Position numbers and translations under genes: made by a program
Assembly: GCF_003325755.1 (NCBI RefSeq)
Contig: NZ_QORI02000001.1
Coordinates: 62,001-126,000, forward strand
Source of the DNA: Pseudomonas sp. SST3
GTDB lineage: Bacteria; Pseudomonadota; Gammaproteobacteria; Pseudomonadales; Pseudomonadaceae
DNA: 64,000 nt
Direction of reading: 5' to 3'
Notes under the pieces: generated by a model
Databases searched by the model: none
The model's input: the letters and a program-made list of their open reading frames with translations, nothing else
What the model was told of the DNA's origin: nothing
Shown: piece after piece, positions 9,060 to 18,819 of the stretch
Numbering within the stretch: position 1 is the first letter of the stretch
Layout of the letters: each line of letters starts with the position of its first letter

Positions 9060-11329
9060 AGCGCCGCCGACGGGTTGACCATTCGATCCAGCCCGAGGTT
9101 GCGCAGGGTCAGCTGCACGGTGGCATGAATCACCTGCGGACTGTCCATCACCATCACCTTGGTCAGCAGCTCGCGCGCCATGGTCGAGCTGATCTGGCGC
9201 AGCATCCATTTCACCTTGGGCAGGTTGGTAGCGTTCATCGACAGGCTGTCGAAACCCATCGCCAGCAACAGGATGGCAGCGCCGGGATCACCGGCCATCT
9301 CACCGCAGATACTCACCGGCTTGCCTTCGTCATGGGCCTCGCGGACGACGCGTTGCAGTGCCTCGAGCACCGCCGGGTGCAGGTAGTCATAGAGATCGGC
9401 CACACGCGGATTATTGCGATCGACCGCCAGCAGGTACTGGGTCAGGTCGTTCGAACCCACCGAAAGAAAATCCACCTGACGCGCCAGTTCGCGGGTCAGA
9501 TAGACCGCTGCCGGCACCTCGATCATCACGCCGATCGGCGGCATCTCGACGTCGGTGCCTTCATCCCGCACCTCGCCCCAGGCGCGATGGATTAGGTGCA
9601 GCGCTTCTTCCAGCTCGCGCGTGCCGGAGATCATCGGCAGGAGGATGCGTAGGTTATTCAGCCCAGCACTGGCCTTGAGCATGGCGCGGGTCTGCAGCAG
9701 AAAAATCTCGGGATGATCCAGGGTGACGCGGATGCCGCGCCAGCCAAGGAAGGGGTTTTCTTCCTTGATCGGGAAATACGGCAGGCTTTTGTCACCGCCA
9801 ATGTCCAGGCTGCGCATGGTCACCGGCAGCGGATGGAAGGCCTGCAGTTGTTCGCGATAGATCGCCATCTGCTCCTTCTCGCTGGGGAAGCGCTCCTTGA
9901 TCATGAAGGGCACTTCGGTTCGATACAGACCGACGCCTTCGGCACCGCGCTCCTGCGCCCGCACCACATCGGCCAGCAGACCCGTGTTGACCCACAGCGG
10001 AATACGCACGCCATCGGTGGTCTCGCAGGGCAACTCGCGGAGGATATCCAGACCCTCGGAGAGCTGACGCTCTTGTTCGGCCAGGACCAGGTATTGCTCA
10101 CGCAGCACCTTGGCCGGATTGGTGATGATCTCGCCGCGCGTACCGTCGATGATCAGCTCAATGCCATCGACTTTCGAATACGGCAGATCGACCGCGCCCA
10201 TCACCGTAGGTATGCCCATGGCACGCGCCAGGATCGCGACGTGGGAGTTGCTCGAACCGAGCACCGAGATCATCCCGGCCAGCTTGCCTTCCGGCACCTC
10301 GCCGAGCATAGAGGGCGACAGCTCCTCGCTGACCAGAATGGTGTGATCTGGATAAGTCAGGGTCTGCTGGCGAGCCTGCTGCAGGTAACCGAGCAGGCGA
10401 CGACCGATGTCCTTGACGTCCGAAGCACGCTCGCGCAGATAGGCGTCGTCCATCATCTCGAAGCGCCCGACGTGATCGCTGACCACCTGGCGCAAAGCGC
10501 CCTGAGCCCACTGGCCGGTACGGATGACCTTCGATACCTCGCCGCCCAGGGCGGAGTCGTCGAGCATCATCAGGTAGACGTCGAACAGCGCCCGTTCTTC
10601 CTTGCGCATCTGCGTAGCGAGCTTCTCCGACAGGGCACGCATGTCGGCACGCACGGCCTCGAGCGCGGTCTCGAACAGCTCGAGTTCGGCGGGAATATTA
10701 TCGATTGCCTTATCCGGCACCACGTCCAGGTCAGCCGGCGGCAGAACAACCACGGCCGTACCCACGGCCGCGCCGGGCGCGCCGGGAATGCCGATGAAGC
10801 GAGTTTCCTGAATACCCTTGCCCTGCCGACCCAGGCCGCGGATCGAGCCGGTCGCTTCGGCATGGGCAATGACCCCCGCGAGCTGCGCACTCATGGTCAC
10901 CAGGAACGCCTCTTCGCCCTCGTCGAACAGCCGCTGCTCTCTCTGTTGAATGACCAGAACGCCCATCACCCGCCGATGGTGGATGATCGGCGCACCAAGG
11001 AATGAGGCGTAGCGCTCTTCGCCGGTCTCGGCAAAGTAGCGATAGCGCGGGTGCTCTGAGGCATGTTCGAGGTTGAGCGGTTCCTCGCGGGTTCCGACCA
11101 GACCGACCAGGCCCTCGTTGGGCGCCATGCTGACCTTGCCGATGGCTTTCTTGTTCAAGCCTTCGGTGGCCATCAGGACGAATCGACCGGATTCGGGATC
11201 GAGCAGGTAGACCGAGCAGACATGGCTGGCCATGGCCTCTCTCACTCTCAGCACGATAATGCCCAACGCCGCCTTGAGGTCCTTGGCGGCATTCACTTCC
11301 TGGACGATCTTGCGCAGCGTGCCGAGCAT
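9056..11329 (-). CDS. ptsP: PEP-protein phosphotransferase of the nitrogen PTS (EI-Ntr)
   Basis: PtsP takes phosphate from phosphoenolpyruvate and passes it to NPr and EIIA-Ntr, linking nitrogen and carbon status to regulation. The 757-residue protein has an N-terminal GAF domain at about 16-155, which separates it from ordinary sugar-PTS enzyme I. The phosphorylated His363 is in GSSNSHVAILARAMG, and the PEP-binding TIM barrel includes the active-site Cys675 in ICGEMAGDP. It starts 20 bp after the rppH stop, so the two form an operon, as in P. aeruginosa. Confidence 0.97.
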   Translation of the reverse strand: MLGTLRKIVQEVNAAKDLKAALGIIVLRVREAMASHVCSVYLLDPESGRFVLMATEGLNKKAIGKVSMAPNEGLVGLVGTREEPLNLEHASEHPRYRYFAETGEERYASFLGAPIIHHRRVMGVLVIQQREQRLFDEGEEAFLVTMSAQLAGVIAHAEATGSIRGLGRQGKGIQETRFIGIPGAPGAAVGTAVVVLPPADLDVVPDKAIDNIPAELELFETALEAVRADMRALSEKLATQMRKEERALFDVYLMMLDDSALGGEVSKVIRTGQWAQGALRQVVSDHVGRFEMMDDAYLRERASDVKDIGRRLLGYLQQARQQTLTYPDHTILVSEELSPSMLGEVPEGKLAGMISVLGSSNSHVAILARAMGIPTVMGAVDLPYSKVDGIELIIDGTRGEIITNPAKVLREQYLVLAEQERQLSEGLDILRELPCETTDGVRIPLWVNTGLLADVVRAQERGAEGVGLYRTEVPFMIKERFPSEKEQMAIYREQLQAFHPLPVTMRSLDIGGDKSLPYFPIKEENPFLGWRGIRVTLDHPEIFLLQTRAMLKASAGLNNLRILLPMISGTRELEEALHLIHRAWGEVRDEGTDVEMPPIGVMIEVPAAVYLTRELARQVDFLSVGSNDLTQYLLAVDRNNPRVADLYDYLHPAVLEALQRVVREAHDEGKPVSICGEMAGDPGAAILLLAMGFDSLSMNATNLPKVKWMLRQISSTMARELLTKVMVMDSPQVIHATVQLTLRNLGLDRMVNPSAAL

Positions 11330-11348
11330 GCTCAGGGGCTTTCTCCCG

Positions 11349-11828
11349 TCAGTCCCGCGCCAGGAGGCGCGGGGCGAGTTCTTTTAAGGCGCGACGATAG
11401 ACCTCACGCTTGAAGGTGACCACCTGGCCCAGCGGATACCAGTAGCTGACCCAGCGCCAGCCGTCGAATTCGGGCTTGCCGGTCAGATCCATACGCACCC
11501 GATCCTCGGCGCCGGTCAAGCGAAGTAGAAACCACTTCTGTTTTTGGCCGATGCACAGCGGCTGGCTGTGGGTACGCACCAGGCGTTGCGGCAGACGATA
11601 GCGCAACCAGCCTCGTGTACAGGCGAGGATCTTCACATCCTGCTGCTCAAGCCCCACTTCCTCGTTGAGTTCGCGGTACAGCGCCTCTTCGGGTGTTTCG
11701 CGCGGATTGATACCGCCCTGCGGAAATTGCCACGCGTCCTGATTAATCCGTCGAGCCCATAGCACCTGCCCGGCATCATTGGTCAGGATGATGCCGACGT
11801 TGGGACGAAAACCATCGGAGTCGATCAC
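11349..11828 (-). CDS. rppH: RNA pyrophosphohydrolase
   Basis: RppH removes pyrophosphate from 5'-triphosphate mRNAs and starts RNase E dependent decay. The 159-residue Nudix hydrolase has the box [20 protein letters not shown] with the metal-binding REXXEE core, plus the well-conserved C-terminal [12 protein letters not shown] chose the GTG at 11828, giving [15 protein letters not shown], because this matches the conserved N-terminus of the family and has an upstream GAGG. The in-frame upstream ATG adds 26 residues unlike the family. It is the first gene of an rppH-ptsP operon. Confidence 0.95.
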   Translation of the reverse strand: MIDSDGFRPNVGIILTNDAGQVLWARRINQDAWQFPQGGINPRETPEEALYRELNEEVGLEQQDVKILACTRGWLRYRLPQRLVRTHSQPLCIGQKQKWFLLRLTGAEDRVRMDLTGKPEFDGWRWVSYWYPLGQVVTFKREVYRRALKELAPRLLARD

Positions 11829-12007
11829 GGCATACAACCTCGCAAACGCATGTCGCGGCATTGTTCCACAAAATGACGATAAGCAGAAAGCGCGCTGAAC
11901 GGCCATTGATCAACCGCCTCAGGATGCCGGGCTACCGCCTTGCGGGTGCCATGTGCGGGGTAATCCCGCTATGCTTCGCCTCTTTTCATCGCTCCGAGGA
12001 ACGCAGC

Positions 12008-12661
12008 GTGCGCCTGGCTCTATTCGATCTCGACAACACCCTGCTGGCCGGTGACAGCGACCACGCCTGGGGCGAATTTCTTTGCCAGCGTGGCCTGGTC
12101 GACGCCGAGTCATATCGCGCCCGCAACGATGCCTTCTACCAGGACTACCTCTCCGGGGAGCTGGATGTCGAGGCCTACCAGAACTTCTGTCAGGAACTGC
12201 TGGGCCGCAGCGATATGGCCCAGCTGCAGCAGTGGCACACCGAATTCATGCGTGACCATATCGAACCCATCATGCTGGCCAAGGGCGCAGCACTGGTGCG
12301 CCGGCATCATGAGGCCGGTGATCGGGTGGTGATCATCACAGCCACCAACCGTTTCATCACCGGGCCGATCGCCGCGCGGTTGGGCGTCGATACGCTGCTG
12401 GCCACCGAGTGCGAGATGCAAGACGGCCGCTACACCGGTCGTCTCACCGACGTGCCCTGCTTCCAGGAAGGCAAGGTCACGCGCATCGAGCGCTGGCTTG
12501 AGGAAAACGACCAGAGTCTGGACGACAGCTATTTCTATAGCGACTCGCGCAACGACCTGCCATTGCTCGAGCGGGTCAGCCATCCCGTCGCCGTCGACCC
12601 CGATCCCACTCTGCGCGAGATTGCCCAGCAACGCGGCTGGGACATCATTAGCCTGCGCTAG
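12008..12661 (+). CDS. HAD-superfamily IB phosphatase
   Basis: This 217-residue haloacid-dehalogenase-type phosphatase has motif I at the N-terminus ([11 protein letters not shown], nucleophile Asp7 and Asp9), motif II in [10 protein letters not shown], a conserved Lys region ([10 protein letters not shown]) and motif [15 protein letters not shown] helical cap follows motif I, as in subfamily IB (SerB-like and histidinol-phosphatase-like enzymes). The start is GTG at 12008 behind GAGGA, because this places motif I at the expected position; the longer ATG frame has no family support. It is divergent from rppH. The substrate is not determined. Confidence 0.9.
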   Translation: MRLALFDLDNTLLAGDSDHAWGEFLCQRGLVDAESYRARNDAFYQDYLSGELDVEAYQNFCQELLGRSDMAQLQQWHTEFMRDHIEPIMLAKGAALVRRHHEAGDRVVIITATNRFITGPIAARLGVDTLLATECEMQDGRYTGRLTDVPCFQEGKVTRIERWLEENDQSLDDSYFYSDSRNDLPLLERVSHPVAVDPDPTLREIAQQRGWDIISLR

Positions 12662-12751
12662 CTGGGGTCGGTTGCCGTTGCTTTCCGGCCGACCCGCCTT
12701 TCGGGTTGGCACGCGTCGTTGGTGTGATTGAGCGGGGAACAGCAACAGCCC

Positions 12752-13219
12752 CTAGGCGCCCTTGCCGACCATCAAATAGAAGATGGCCACGAACGAGAGG
12801 AAAGCCGGCCAGCCAAGCGCAAACCACCAGCGCATGTAGCGAAAGGCCGCCTCGGGCAGGGGCGTGCCGTCACGCAACGCCTGTTCGGCCAACTTGTGCA
12901 CTCGGATTTGCAGCCACACCACCGGCAACCAACAGGCGCCAGCCAGCACGTAGAGACCGATGCTCCACATCAGCCAGGGCTGACTCAGGTCGAAGCCGGC
13001 CAGGTGCACCAGGGCCAGGCCACTGAGTGGCTGAATGATCGCCGTGGTCGCGGTGAAGGCCCAGTCGGCGAACACCAGGTGCCGGAAGGTTACGGCGATC
13101 ACCTCAAGCTTGCCGCTGCGCCAGGCGCGCCAGCTGTAATAGGCCGAGCCCAGCCCTGTGCCGAACAGCACCGTCGAGGACAAGATGTGAAGCGTTTTGA
13201 GCAGCAGATACAGGCTCAT
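12752..13219 (-). CDS. DUF2269-type integral membrane protein
   Basis: This 155-residue protein has four hydrophobic helices. MSLYLLLKTLHILSSTVLFGTG at the N-terminus and the LSGLALVHLAGFDL and YMRWWFALGWPAFL segments are typical of the DUF2269 (YihD-like) membrane family. The start at 13219 forms an ATGA overlap with the stop of the upstream NAD-binding/DoxX gene. Upstream in-frame codons are rejected because they lie inside that gene. It is the last gene of a three-gene operon of membrane proteins of unknown function. Confidence 0.8.
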   Translation of the reverse strand: MSLYLLLKTLHILSSTVLFGTGLGSAYYSWRAWRSGKLEVIAVTFRHLVFADWAFTATTAIIQPLSGLALVHLAGFDLSQPWLMWSIGLYVLAGACWLPVVWLQIRVHKLAEQALRDGTPLPEAAFRYMRWWFALGWPAFLSFVAIFYLMVGKGA

Positions 13220-14484
13220 CGCTGTCCCTCCGGCATGGGTTCGCTCCATAACAGCCAAAGCGTGGCCACCAGCAACACGAGGTTCTTGCCAATCGCGGCA
13301 AAGGGATCGAACCAGTAATGCGGCAACCACAGGCTGATGATCAGCATGTAGCCAAGCATCAGTATTATCTGCGCCTGCAAGGCATGACGGCGCCAGCGGC
13401 GCGACAGCAGCCCCAGGCCAAGCAGCGCATCCGTCAGGGCACCGGCAACAATGGCCACAGCGGCAAGCAGGCCCCCTACGCCCAACTCCGCCATGATCCG
13501 CAGGCCCCAGTCGTAACCTGGACCGAGGCAGACGGCGGCCGTGCCCAGCCAGATCAGTACCAGCACCGCCAGCAACACGGGACGCAGGGCCATCGCCGCA
13601 GTCTGTTCCCGTCTCGGCCAGTCAGCCAACCGGCTCGCAAGCGGCGCGGCCGCCCCACCACAAGCAGCTTTCATTGCGTCGGACGAGGCCAGGTTGTCGC
13701 GTTGCGCCAGCATCACCGTCTGGGAATTCAACGCCTGCCAGCCGAAACGATCACCGAGCCGTGCGCCCAGCCTTGAAAGCGTCGGGGGAATCCGAACATA
13801 GCGCCCTGGTCCCCAGCCCTGAGCGGCACGCAGCCGATCAAGCAACTGTGGCAGCGTCAGCGCCTCGGCGCCTACCAGCGGGATCACAGCGGGCTCCGCT
13901 GGCCAGTTGCGCAACAGCCCAAGCACTGCCGCGACCAGGTCATCGACATGCAGAGGCTGCGCCCGAGCCCGAGTATCGAGCAACGGAATCAGCGGCCAGG
14001 GCGACAGGCGGACCAGCCAGCGGCTGCTTGCCCCGCCCTCGCCGAGCACCAGCGAGGGGCGCAAAACAACTGCCTGAATCTGTAACGAGAGAAGGTGTTC
14101 ATCGGCGGCGGCCTTGCTGGCCAGAAAGGGTACGTCCCGCTGTGCTCCCGCACCCAGCGCGGACAGCTGGATAACCCTAGCGCCGTGGTGCGCAGCGAGA
14201 TCGAACAGCGCGCGTGTACCACGGTCCTGCACGCTGGCGAGGTGGTGCGCATCAGTGCTCAACACACCGGTGGCGTTGACCACCAGGTCGATGCTGTCCG
14301 GCCAGTTGAACCGCTCGGGATGGCTGGCCAGGCTGGCGAGATCCAGCGACTGCCAGCGCACGCCCGGAAGCTCGACGCCTCGTCCCGAACGCGAGGTCGC
14401 GATCAGCTGATGGCCTTCGCCCTGCAGTGCCCGCAGCAGATGCCGGCCGATTAAGCCGCTGGCCCCCACCAGCAGGATGCGCAT
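13216..14484 (-). CDS. NAD(P)-binding epimerase-like domain fused to a DoxX-like membrane domain
   Basis: This 422-residue two-part protein has residues 1-280 as a Rossmann-fold NAD(P)-binding domain of the epimerase/NmrA kind, with the glycine motif GASGLIGRHLL at 8-18. Residues 300-422 form a hydrophobic C-terminal domain of about four helices, resembling DoxX-like proteins. This fusion occurs in many proteobacteria but I know of no established function. The ATG overlaps the stop of the upstream membrane gene by one base, and its own stop overlaps the next start by 4 bp. The three genes are therefore tightly coupled and may form one membrane redox unit. Confidence 0.85.
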   Translation of the reverse strand: MRILLVGASGLIGRHLLRALQGEGHQLIATSRSGRGVELPGVRWQSLDLASLASHPERFNWPDSIDLVVNATGVLSTDAHHLASVQDRGTRALFDLAAHHGARVIQLSALGAGAQRDVPFLASKAAADEHLLSLQIQAVVLRPSLVLGEGGASSRWLVRLSPWPLIPLLDTRARAQPLHVDDLVAAVLGLLRNWPAEPAVIPLVGAEALTLPQLLDRLRAAQGWGPGRYVRIPPTLSRLGARLGDRFGWQALNSQTVMLAQRDNLASSDAMKAACGGAAAPLASRLADWPRREQTAAMALRPVLLAVLVLIWLGTAAVCLGPGYDWGLRIMAELGVGGLLAAVAIVAGALTDALLGLGLLSRRWRRHALQAQIILMLGYMLIISLWLPHYWFDPFAAIGKNLVLLVATLWLLWSEPMPEGQR

Positions 14485-14924
14485 CAGACGGGCTTGGCTC
14501 CCATCAGCCCCATGATGGCGACGAGGATCAGCAGGATCAGGCCTGCGTAGACCAGCGCGAAGCGCGGCAGTTTGGCCGGCGCGGGCTCGTCACCCAGCCC
14601 CTGCCAGGCGCGCAAGCGTCCACCCAGCAACAGGCCGAGCGGCACCAGCACGAGAAACAGCACCGAACTGGCCAGCAGCCACAGCTGGCCCAACGGAAAC
14701 CCGGCCAGATGCGCCAGCCACCAGCCCGTCAGCGGCAGCAACAAAGCCAGAATGGCCAGCAAAGGAAGAGAAAACAGCCGTGTGCGGCGCAGCTTCTGCT
14801 GCAGCACGGCTGTATCGGCGCGGCGCCAGGCCTTCCACAGCATGGCGATGTGGGCGATCAGCCCAAGTGTCAGGAGAATCGCCAGCGCGGTGTGGACGAT
14901 GTTCAACAGCTGATAGTGTTCCAT
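14484..14924 (-). CDS. Four-helix membrane protein, first gene of the DoxX operon
   Basis: This 146-residue protein has four predicted transmembrane segments: an N-terminal helix, then LLAILALLLPLTGWWLAHLAG, LLASSVLFLVLVPLGLLLG and a C-terminal LVYAGLILLILVAIMGLMG. The LTGWWLAHLAGFPL segment resembles the equivalent LSGLALVHLAGFDL of the third gene, so the two may be distant paralogues of the DUF2269 type. It is followed without gap by the NAD-binding/DoxX gene (TGATG junction). Function is unknown. Confidence 0.75.
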   Translation of the reverse strand: MEHYQLLNIVHTALAILLTLGLIAHIAMLWKAWRRADTAVLQQKLRRTRLFSLPLLAILALLLPLTGWWLAHLAGFPLGQLWLLASSVLFLVLVPLGLLLGGRLRAWQGLGDEPAPAKLPRFALVYAGLILLILVAIMGLMGAKPV

Positions 14925-14995
14925 GTTCTCGCCAGTGCTCTGTTCGGTTAGTTGATCGGCGCCTGCCTGATTACAGCGGCTACAGCCACACGGCG

Positions 14996-16510
14996 CTAAC
15001 CGAGAAACAGCTGATAGGCCGGATTGTCCGTTTCGTCCCAGTAGCGGTAGCCGATTTTGTCCAGCGCCGCCGGCAGTAGATGACGATCTTCGGCAGGCAC
15101 TTGCAAGCCAGCGACCACGCGGCCGTCGGCGGCACCATGGTTGCGGTAATGGAACATCGAGATGTTCCAGCGCCCGCCCAGATTGTTGAGGAAGTTGAAC
15201 AGTGCACCGGGTCGCTCTGGAAATTCGAAGCGAAACACCACCTCGTCGCTGACGCCGGACGCATGCCCGCCCACCATGTGACGCGTATGCAGCTTGGCCA
15301 GTTCATTGTCGGTCAGGTCGAGTACCGGGAAGCCCTGCGCGCGCAGGCTTTCGACGAGCGCCAGGCGCGGGTCGTTTTCCGGATGGGTCTGTACACCGAC
15401 GAAGATGTGCGCCTCGCGATTCTGATGGTAGCGGTAGTTGAATTCGGTGATCTGGCGCTTGCCGATCGCTTCGCAGAATGCTTTGAAGCTGCCCGGCTGC
15501 TCGGGAATGGTCACGGCGATGATCGCCTCGCGCTTCTCGCCCAGCTCGGCGCGTTCGGCCACGTGGCGCAGCCGGTCGAAGTTGACGTTGGCACCCGAAT
15601 CGATGCCCACCAGCACCTGATCGGCCACGCCGTCGCGCTCGACATAGCGCTTGATTCCGGCCACCGCCAGCGCACCGGCCGGCTCGGTGATCGAGCGGGT
15701 GTCGTCGTAGATATCCTTGATCGCTGCGCAGATCTCATCGGTGCTGACGGTGATCACCTCGTCCACATGGTGACGGCAGATATCGAAGGTATGCTGACCG
15801 ATCTGCGCCACCGCGACGCCGTCGGCAAACAGCCCAACCTGCGGCAGCACCACGCGCTCCCCCGCCGCCATGGCTTGCTGCAGGCAGTTGGAGTCGTCCG
15901 GCTCGACGCCGATGACCTTGATTTCAGGTCGCAGGTACTTGATATACGCGGCCACGCCCGCAATCAGGCCACCGCCGCCCACCGGCACGAACACGGCATC
16001 GAGGCGGCCCTGGTGCTGACGCAGGATTTCCATCGCCACGGTGCCTTGGCCTGCGATCACATGCGGATCGTCGTAGGGGTGGATGTAGACATAGCCCTTT
16101 TCCTCGACCAGCTTCAGCGAGTAAGCCAGTGCCTCGGGGAAGGCATCGCCATGCAAGACGACCTTGCCACCACGGGCGCGCACGCCCTGCACCTTGAGCT
16201 CTGGGGTGGTGCGCGGCATGACGATCGTCGCCTTGATACCCAGCTCACGTGCCGCCAGCGCCAGCCCCTGGGCATGGTTGCCGGCCGAGGCGGTAACTAC
16301 GCCACGCGCCAGTTCCTCGGGGGACAGCTGCGCCAGCTTGTTGTAGGCGCCGCGAATCTTGAAGGAAAACACCGGCTGAAGATCCTCGCGCTTGAGCAGA
16401 ATCTGGTTGCCCAGCCGCTCGGAAAGCTGGCGTGCAGGCTGCAACGGGGTTTCGACGGCGACGTCATAGACGCGCGAGGTGAGGATCTTCTTGACGTACT
16501 GTTCGAGCAT
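14996..16510 (-). CDS. ilvA: Threonine ammonia-lyase, biosynthetic
   Basis: IlvA deaminates threonine to 2-oxobutanoate, the committed step of isoleucine synthesis, using PLP. The 504-residue protein has the PLP lysine Lys51 in SFKIRGAYNK, the SAGNHAQG cofactor motif, and the glycine loop GGGGLIAG. Two ACT-like regulatory domains lie from about residue 325 to the end, as expected for the isoleucine-feedback-inhibited form rather than the shorter catabolic enzyme. It is divergent from rpiA, with a 154-bp intergenic region at 16511-16664 holding both promoters. Confidence 0.97.
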   Translation of the reverse strand: MLEQYVKKILTSRVYDVAVETPLQPARQLSERLGNQILLKREDLQPVFSFKIRGAYNKLAQLSPEELARGVVTASAGNHAQGLALAARELGIKATIVMPRTTPELKVQGVRARGGKVVLHGDAFPEALAYSLKLVEEKGYVYIHPYDDPHVIAGQGTVAMEILRQHQGRLDAVFVPVGGGGLIAGVAAYIKYLRPEIKVIGVEPDDSNCLQQAMAAGERVVLPQVGLFADGVAVAQIGQHTFDICRHHVDEVITVSTDEICAAIKDIYDDTRSITEPAGALAVAGIKRYVERDGVADQVLVGIDSGANVNFDRLRHVAERAELGEKREAIIAVTIPEQPGSFKAFCEAIGKRQITEFNYRYHQNREAHIFVGVQTHPENDPRLALVESLRAQGFPVLDLTDNELAKLHTRHMVGGHASGVSDEVVFRFEFPERPGALFNFLNNLGGRWNISMFHYRNHGAADGRVVAGLQVPAEDRHLLPAALDKIGYRYWDETDNPAYQLFLG

Positions 16511-16664
16511 CGTGGGCTATCTTGGCGGGCATTGCGGGGTCAACGAGTCTACCCCGCGCAAAACCCGCCGACCACCGGCAATCGGCAGGTAATCGGGGTA
16601 AGACCCATCGGGACGCTCTCGTTATACTTTGCGCCTCCATTCTTTCGCCCCGGACCCTTACGCC

Positions 16665-17336
16665 ATGACCCAGGATCAACTCAAACAGGCAGTCGCACAG
16701 GCCGCTGTCGACCTCATCGTCCCACAGCTCACTGACCGCAGCATCGTCGGCGTCGGCACCGGTTCCACCGCCAACTTCTTCATCGACCTGCTGGCCAAGC
16801 ACAAGGGCTTCTTCGATGGCGCCGTGGCCAGCTCCGACGCGACGGCAGAACGCCTGAAAGGTCACGGTATCCCTGTTTACGATCTGAATTCGGTGTCGGA
16901 ACTCGAGTTCTACGTCGACGGCGCGGACGAAACCAACAGCCATCTGGAGTTGATCAAGGGCGGCGGCGCGGCGCTGACCCGCGAGAAGATCGTGGCAGCG
17001 GTAGCCCGGACCTTCATCTGTATCGCCGATGGCAGCAAGCTGGTCGAGCGCCTCGGCGAGTTCCCGCTGCCCGTCGAGGTCATCCCCATGGCCCGCAGTC
17101 ATGTCGCGCGCGAACTGGTCAAGCTGGGCGGCGATCCGGTCTACCGTGACGGCGTGGTGACCGACAACGGCAACGTGATTCTCGACGTGCACAACCTGAT
17201 GATCGGCTTCGCGCCGGACCTCGAAGCGCAGATCAACAATATCGTCGGCGTGGTCACCAATGGCCTGTTCGCTGCACGCCCGGCCGACGTTCTGCTGCTG
17301 GGCACCAAGGACGGCGTGCAGACGCTCAAGCGCTGA
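16665..17336 (+). CDS. rpiA: Ribose-5-phosphate isomerase A
   Basis: RpiA interconverts ribose 5-phosphate and ribulose 5-phosphate in the pentose phosphate pathway. The 223-residue protein shows GTGSTANFF at about 31-39, the catalytic DGADE at 85-89 and [11 protein letters not shown] at about 98-108. Length is normal. The start at 16665 (MTQDQLKQ) is preferred to the in-frame ATG 36 bp upstream because it matches the family N-terminus. Confidence 0.97.
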   Translation: MTQDQLKQAVAQAAVDLIVPQLTDRSIVGVGTGSTANFFIDLLAKHKGFFDGAVASSDATAERLKGHGIPVYDLNSVSELEFYVDGADETNSHLELIKGGGAALTREKIVAAVARTFICIADGSKLVERLGEFPLPVEVIPMARSHVARELVKLGGDPVYRDGVVTDNGNVILDVHNLMIGFAPDLEAQINNIVGVVTNGLFAARPADVLLLGTKDGVQTLKR

Positions 17337-17424
17337 ACGAAACGGCGACATCCGTGATGTGCGGCTACGCTTGCCTGGTGCAGAACATCAGCGATGTGCA
17401 GACCACCAACAGGAGGGTGTCGTC

Positions 17425-17771
17425 ATGTCAGGCAAGTTCCAGCTGAAGAAGGTCAGCAGCGGTCAACTCCATTTTGTGCTGGCGGCCAGCAATGGCCAAA
17501 TCATATTGCCCAGCGAGCAGTACAAGGCCCACGCCTCTGCGCTGGCCGGCATCGACTCGGTACGCAAGAACCCGGGCGCGAGGGAGCCTTCGAAATAAAG
17601 GATTCCAGCAACGGCAAGCATTACTTCGTGCTCAAGGCGACCAACGCCCAGATCATCGGTCAGAGCCAGTTGTATAGCAGCCTGCACAGCGCGCAACAGG
17701 GCTGCGACTTGGTCCGCCGGCACGCCGCCGATGCCGATCTGGAGGACGAAAGCGCCCGTCCGGCTGCCTGA
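17425..17771 (+). pseudogene. YegP-family DUF1508 protein, broken by a one-base shift
   Basis: The two halves are in different frames. The first reads MSGKFQLKKVSSGQLHFVL to GIDSVRKN. The second reads FEIKDSSNGKHYFVLKATNAQIIGQSQLY to the stop at 17771. Each half is one DUF1508 repeat of a normal YegP-type protein, and adding one base at about 17572-17573 (in AACCCGGG) restores 115 codons. As read, the product stops after 57 residues. AGGAGG lies just upstream of the ATG. Either a recent frameshift or, more likely given five similar cases in this window, a missing C or G in the assembly. Confidence 0.85.
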
Positions 17772-17813
17772 GCCGACGCTGTCCGGGTGGTCGAAGCGGT
17801 ACCGACCCTCGGA

Positions 17814-18716
17814 TCACTTGCGAAAGACGTAGAACAGGTTCGGTTCACTGACCAGGTAAAGCGTGCCGTCGCGGCCCATCGCGATCCCCTCGGCCTGTGG
17901 AATGTCTTTATCCAGACCCTGATCACCGGCGCTGAGCGACAGGCTGCTGACGGGCTTGCCGTTGGCATCCAGCTCGACCATCAGGCGCGACTCGTCCGAC
18001 AGCGCCAGCAGGTGCCCGGTCCTTTCATCGAACTGCAGACTGGACAGGTCCCGGACGAACAGATCGGCATCACGCTGGCGATCTTCGCGGACGTGAACCG
18101 CGAGCGGTCGGTCCTCTTCGCGGTAGGGGAAGCCCTCGATCTCGTATATCCGCACCGGATCGCGCTCCTTGCCAACGAACAACCGTTTGCCCGCCACGTC
18201 GTAGGCCAGTCCCTCGAAGCCCTTGTTGCCGTTGCGCCCGATTCCCAGCGATAGCTGTTGTGCGTCAGCGGCGTCGATCACCCTGGCCTGCTCATCGACC
18301 TCGACACGCAGCAGCCGTTGCGAGCGCTCATCACTGATGACGTATACGCCGCGGGAGATGTACTCGATCGCTTCCGGATCGCCGAACCCGAGCAATGGGA
18401 TGGCGCGCAGGATCCGGCCCTCCAGGTCCAGTTCGAGCAGATGCGGCTTGCCGTTGGTGACGGCGATCAGGCTGTTGCGGTCCGGATCGAAGGTCAGCCC
18501 TGACAGATCATCCGCGATGCCAACGACCTGTCGCGCCTGGATAACCGCCCGGTAGTCGGGTAGCCACAGCGAGCTGGCCTGGCGCTCTTCCGCCTGGTGC
18601 CATTGCGAAAAGTTGAACCAGGCACGCTCGAACAGCTGAAAGCGCAGGCCAGCAAAGAGCGCCAGCAACAGGCCGAGGCCGACCGGCACAGTCAGTATCT
18701 TGAAAGCACGACGCAT
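17814..18716 (-). CDS. SdiA-regulated-like beta-propeller protein, copy 1
   Basis: This 300-residue protein has an N-terminal hydrophobic anchor (residues about 8-25) and a periplasmic domain matching the SdiA-regulated family. The repeated blades contain LSGLTFDPDRNSLIAVTNG, GNKGFEGLAYDVAGKRLFVGKE and EGIAMGRDGTLYLVSEPN. It ends in NLFYVFRK. Propellers of this type are thought to bind ligands or calcium, but no reaction is known. It lies 103 bp downstream of a paralogue on the same strand, with which it shares order and motifs throughout, pointing to tandem duplication. Confidence 0.85.
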   Translation of the reverse strand: MRRAFKILTVPVGLGLLLALFAGLRFQLFERAWFNFSQWHQAEERQASSLWLPDYRAVIQARQVVGIADDLSGLTFDPDRNSLIAVTNGKPHLLELDLEGRILRAIPLLGFGDPEAIEYISRGVYVISDERSQRLLRVEVDEQARVIDAADAQQLSLGIGRNGNKGFEGLAYDVAGKRLFVGKERDPVRIYEIEGFPYREEDRPLAVHVREDRQRDADLFVRDLSSLQFDERTGHLLALSDESRLMVELDANGKPVSSLSLSAGDQGLDKDIPQAEGIAMGRDGTLYLVSEPNLFYVFRK

Positions 18717-18819
18717 GTCGCCGCTCCGCTAATGGGAAAGACCCGATTGTGCGCAGTCGTGCTTACTTGAACCTTAACCGACGAAACGCCACCCCGCGTG
18801 CTGCCTGGCAGGTCGCGCG

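Noticed and set aside
9713..11005. Open frame of 430 codons on the plus strand
   Set aside because: It lies fully antisense to ptsP, whose motifs are complete. His/Gln-rich composition is typical of a shadow frame in GC-rich DNA.
12110..12745. 211-codon frame on the minus strand
   Set aside because: Antisense to the HAD phosphatase, which has all its motifs.
15080..16735. Open frame of 551 codons on the plus strand
   Set aside because: Antisense to ilvA and without any family motif; a GC-rich shadow.
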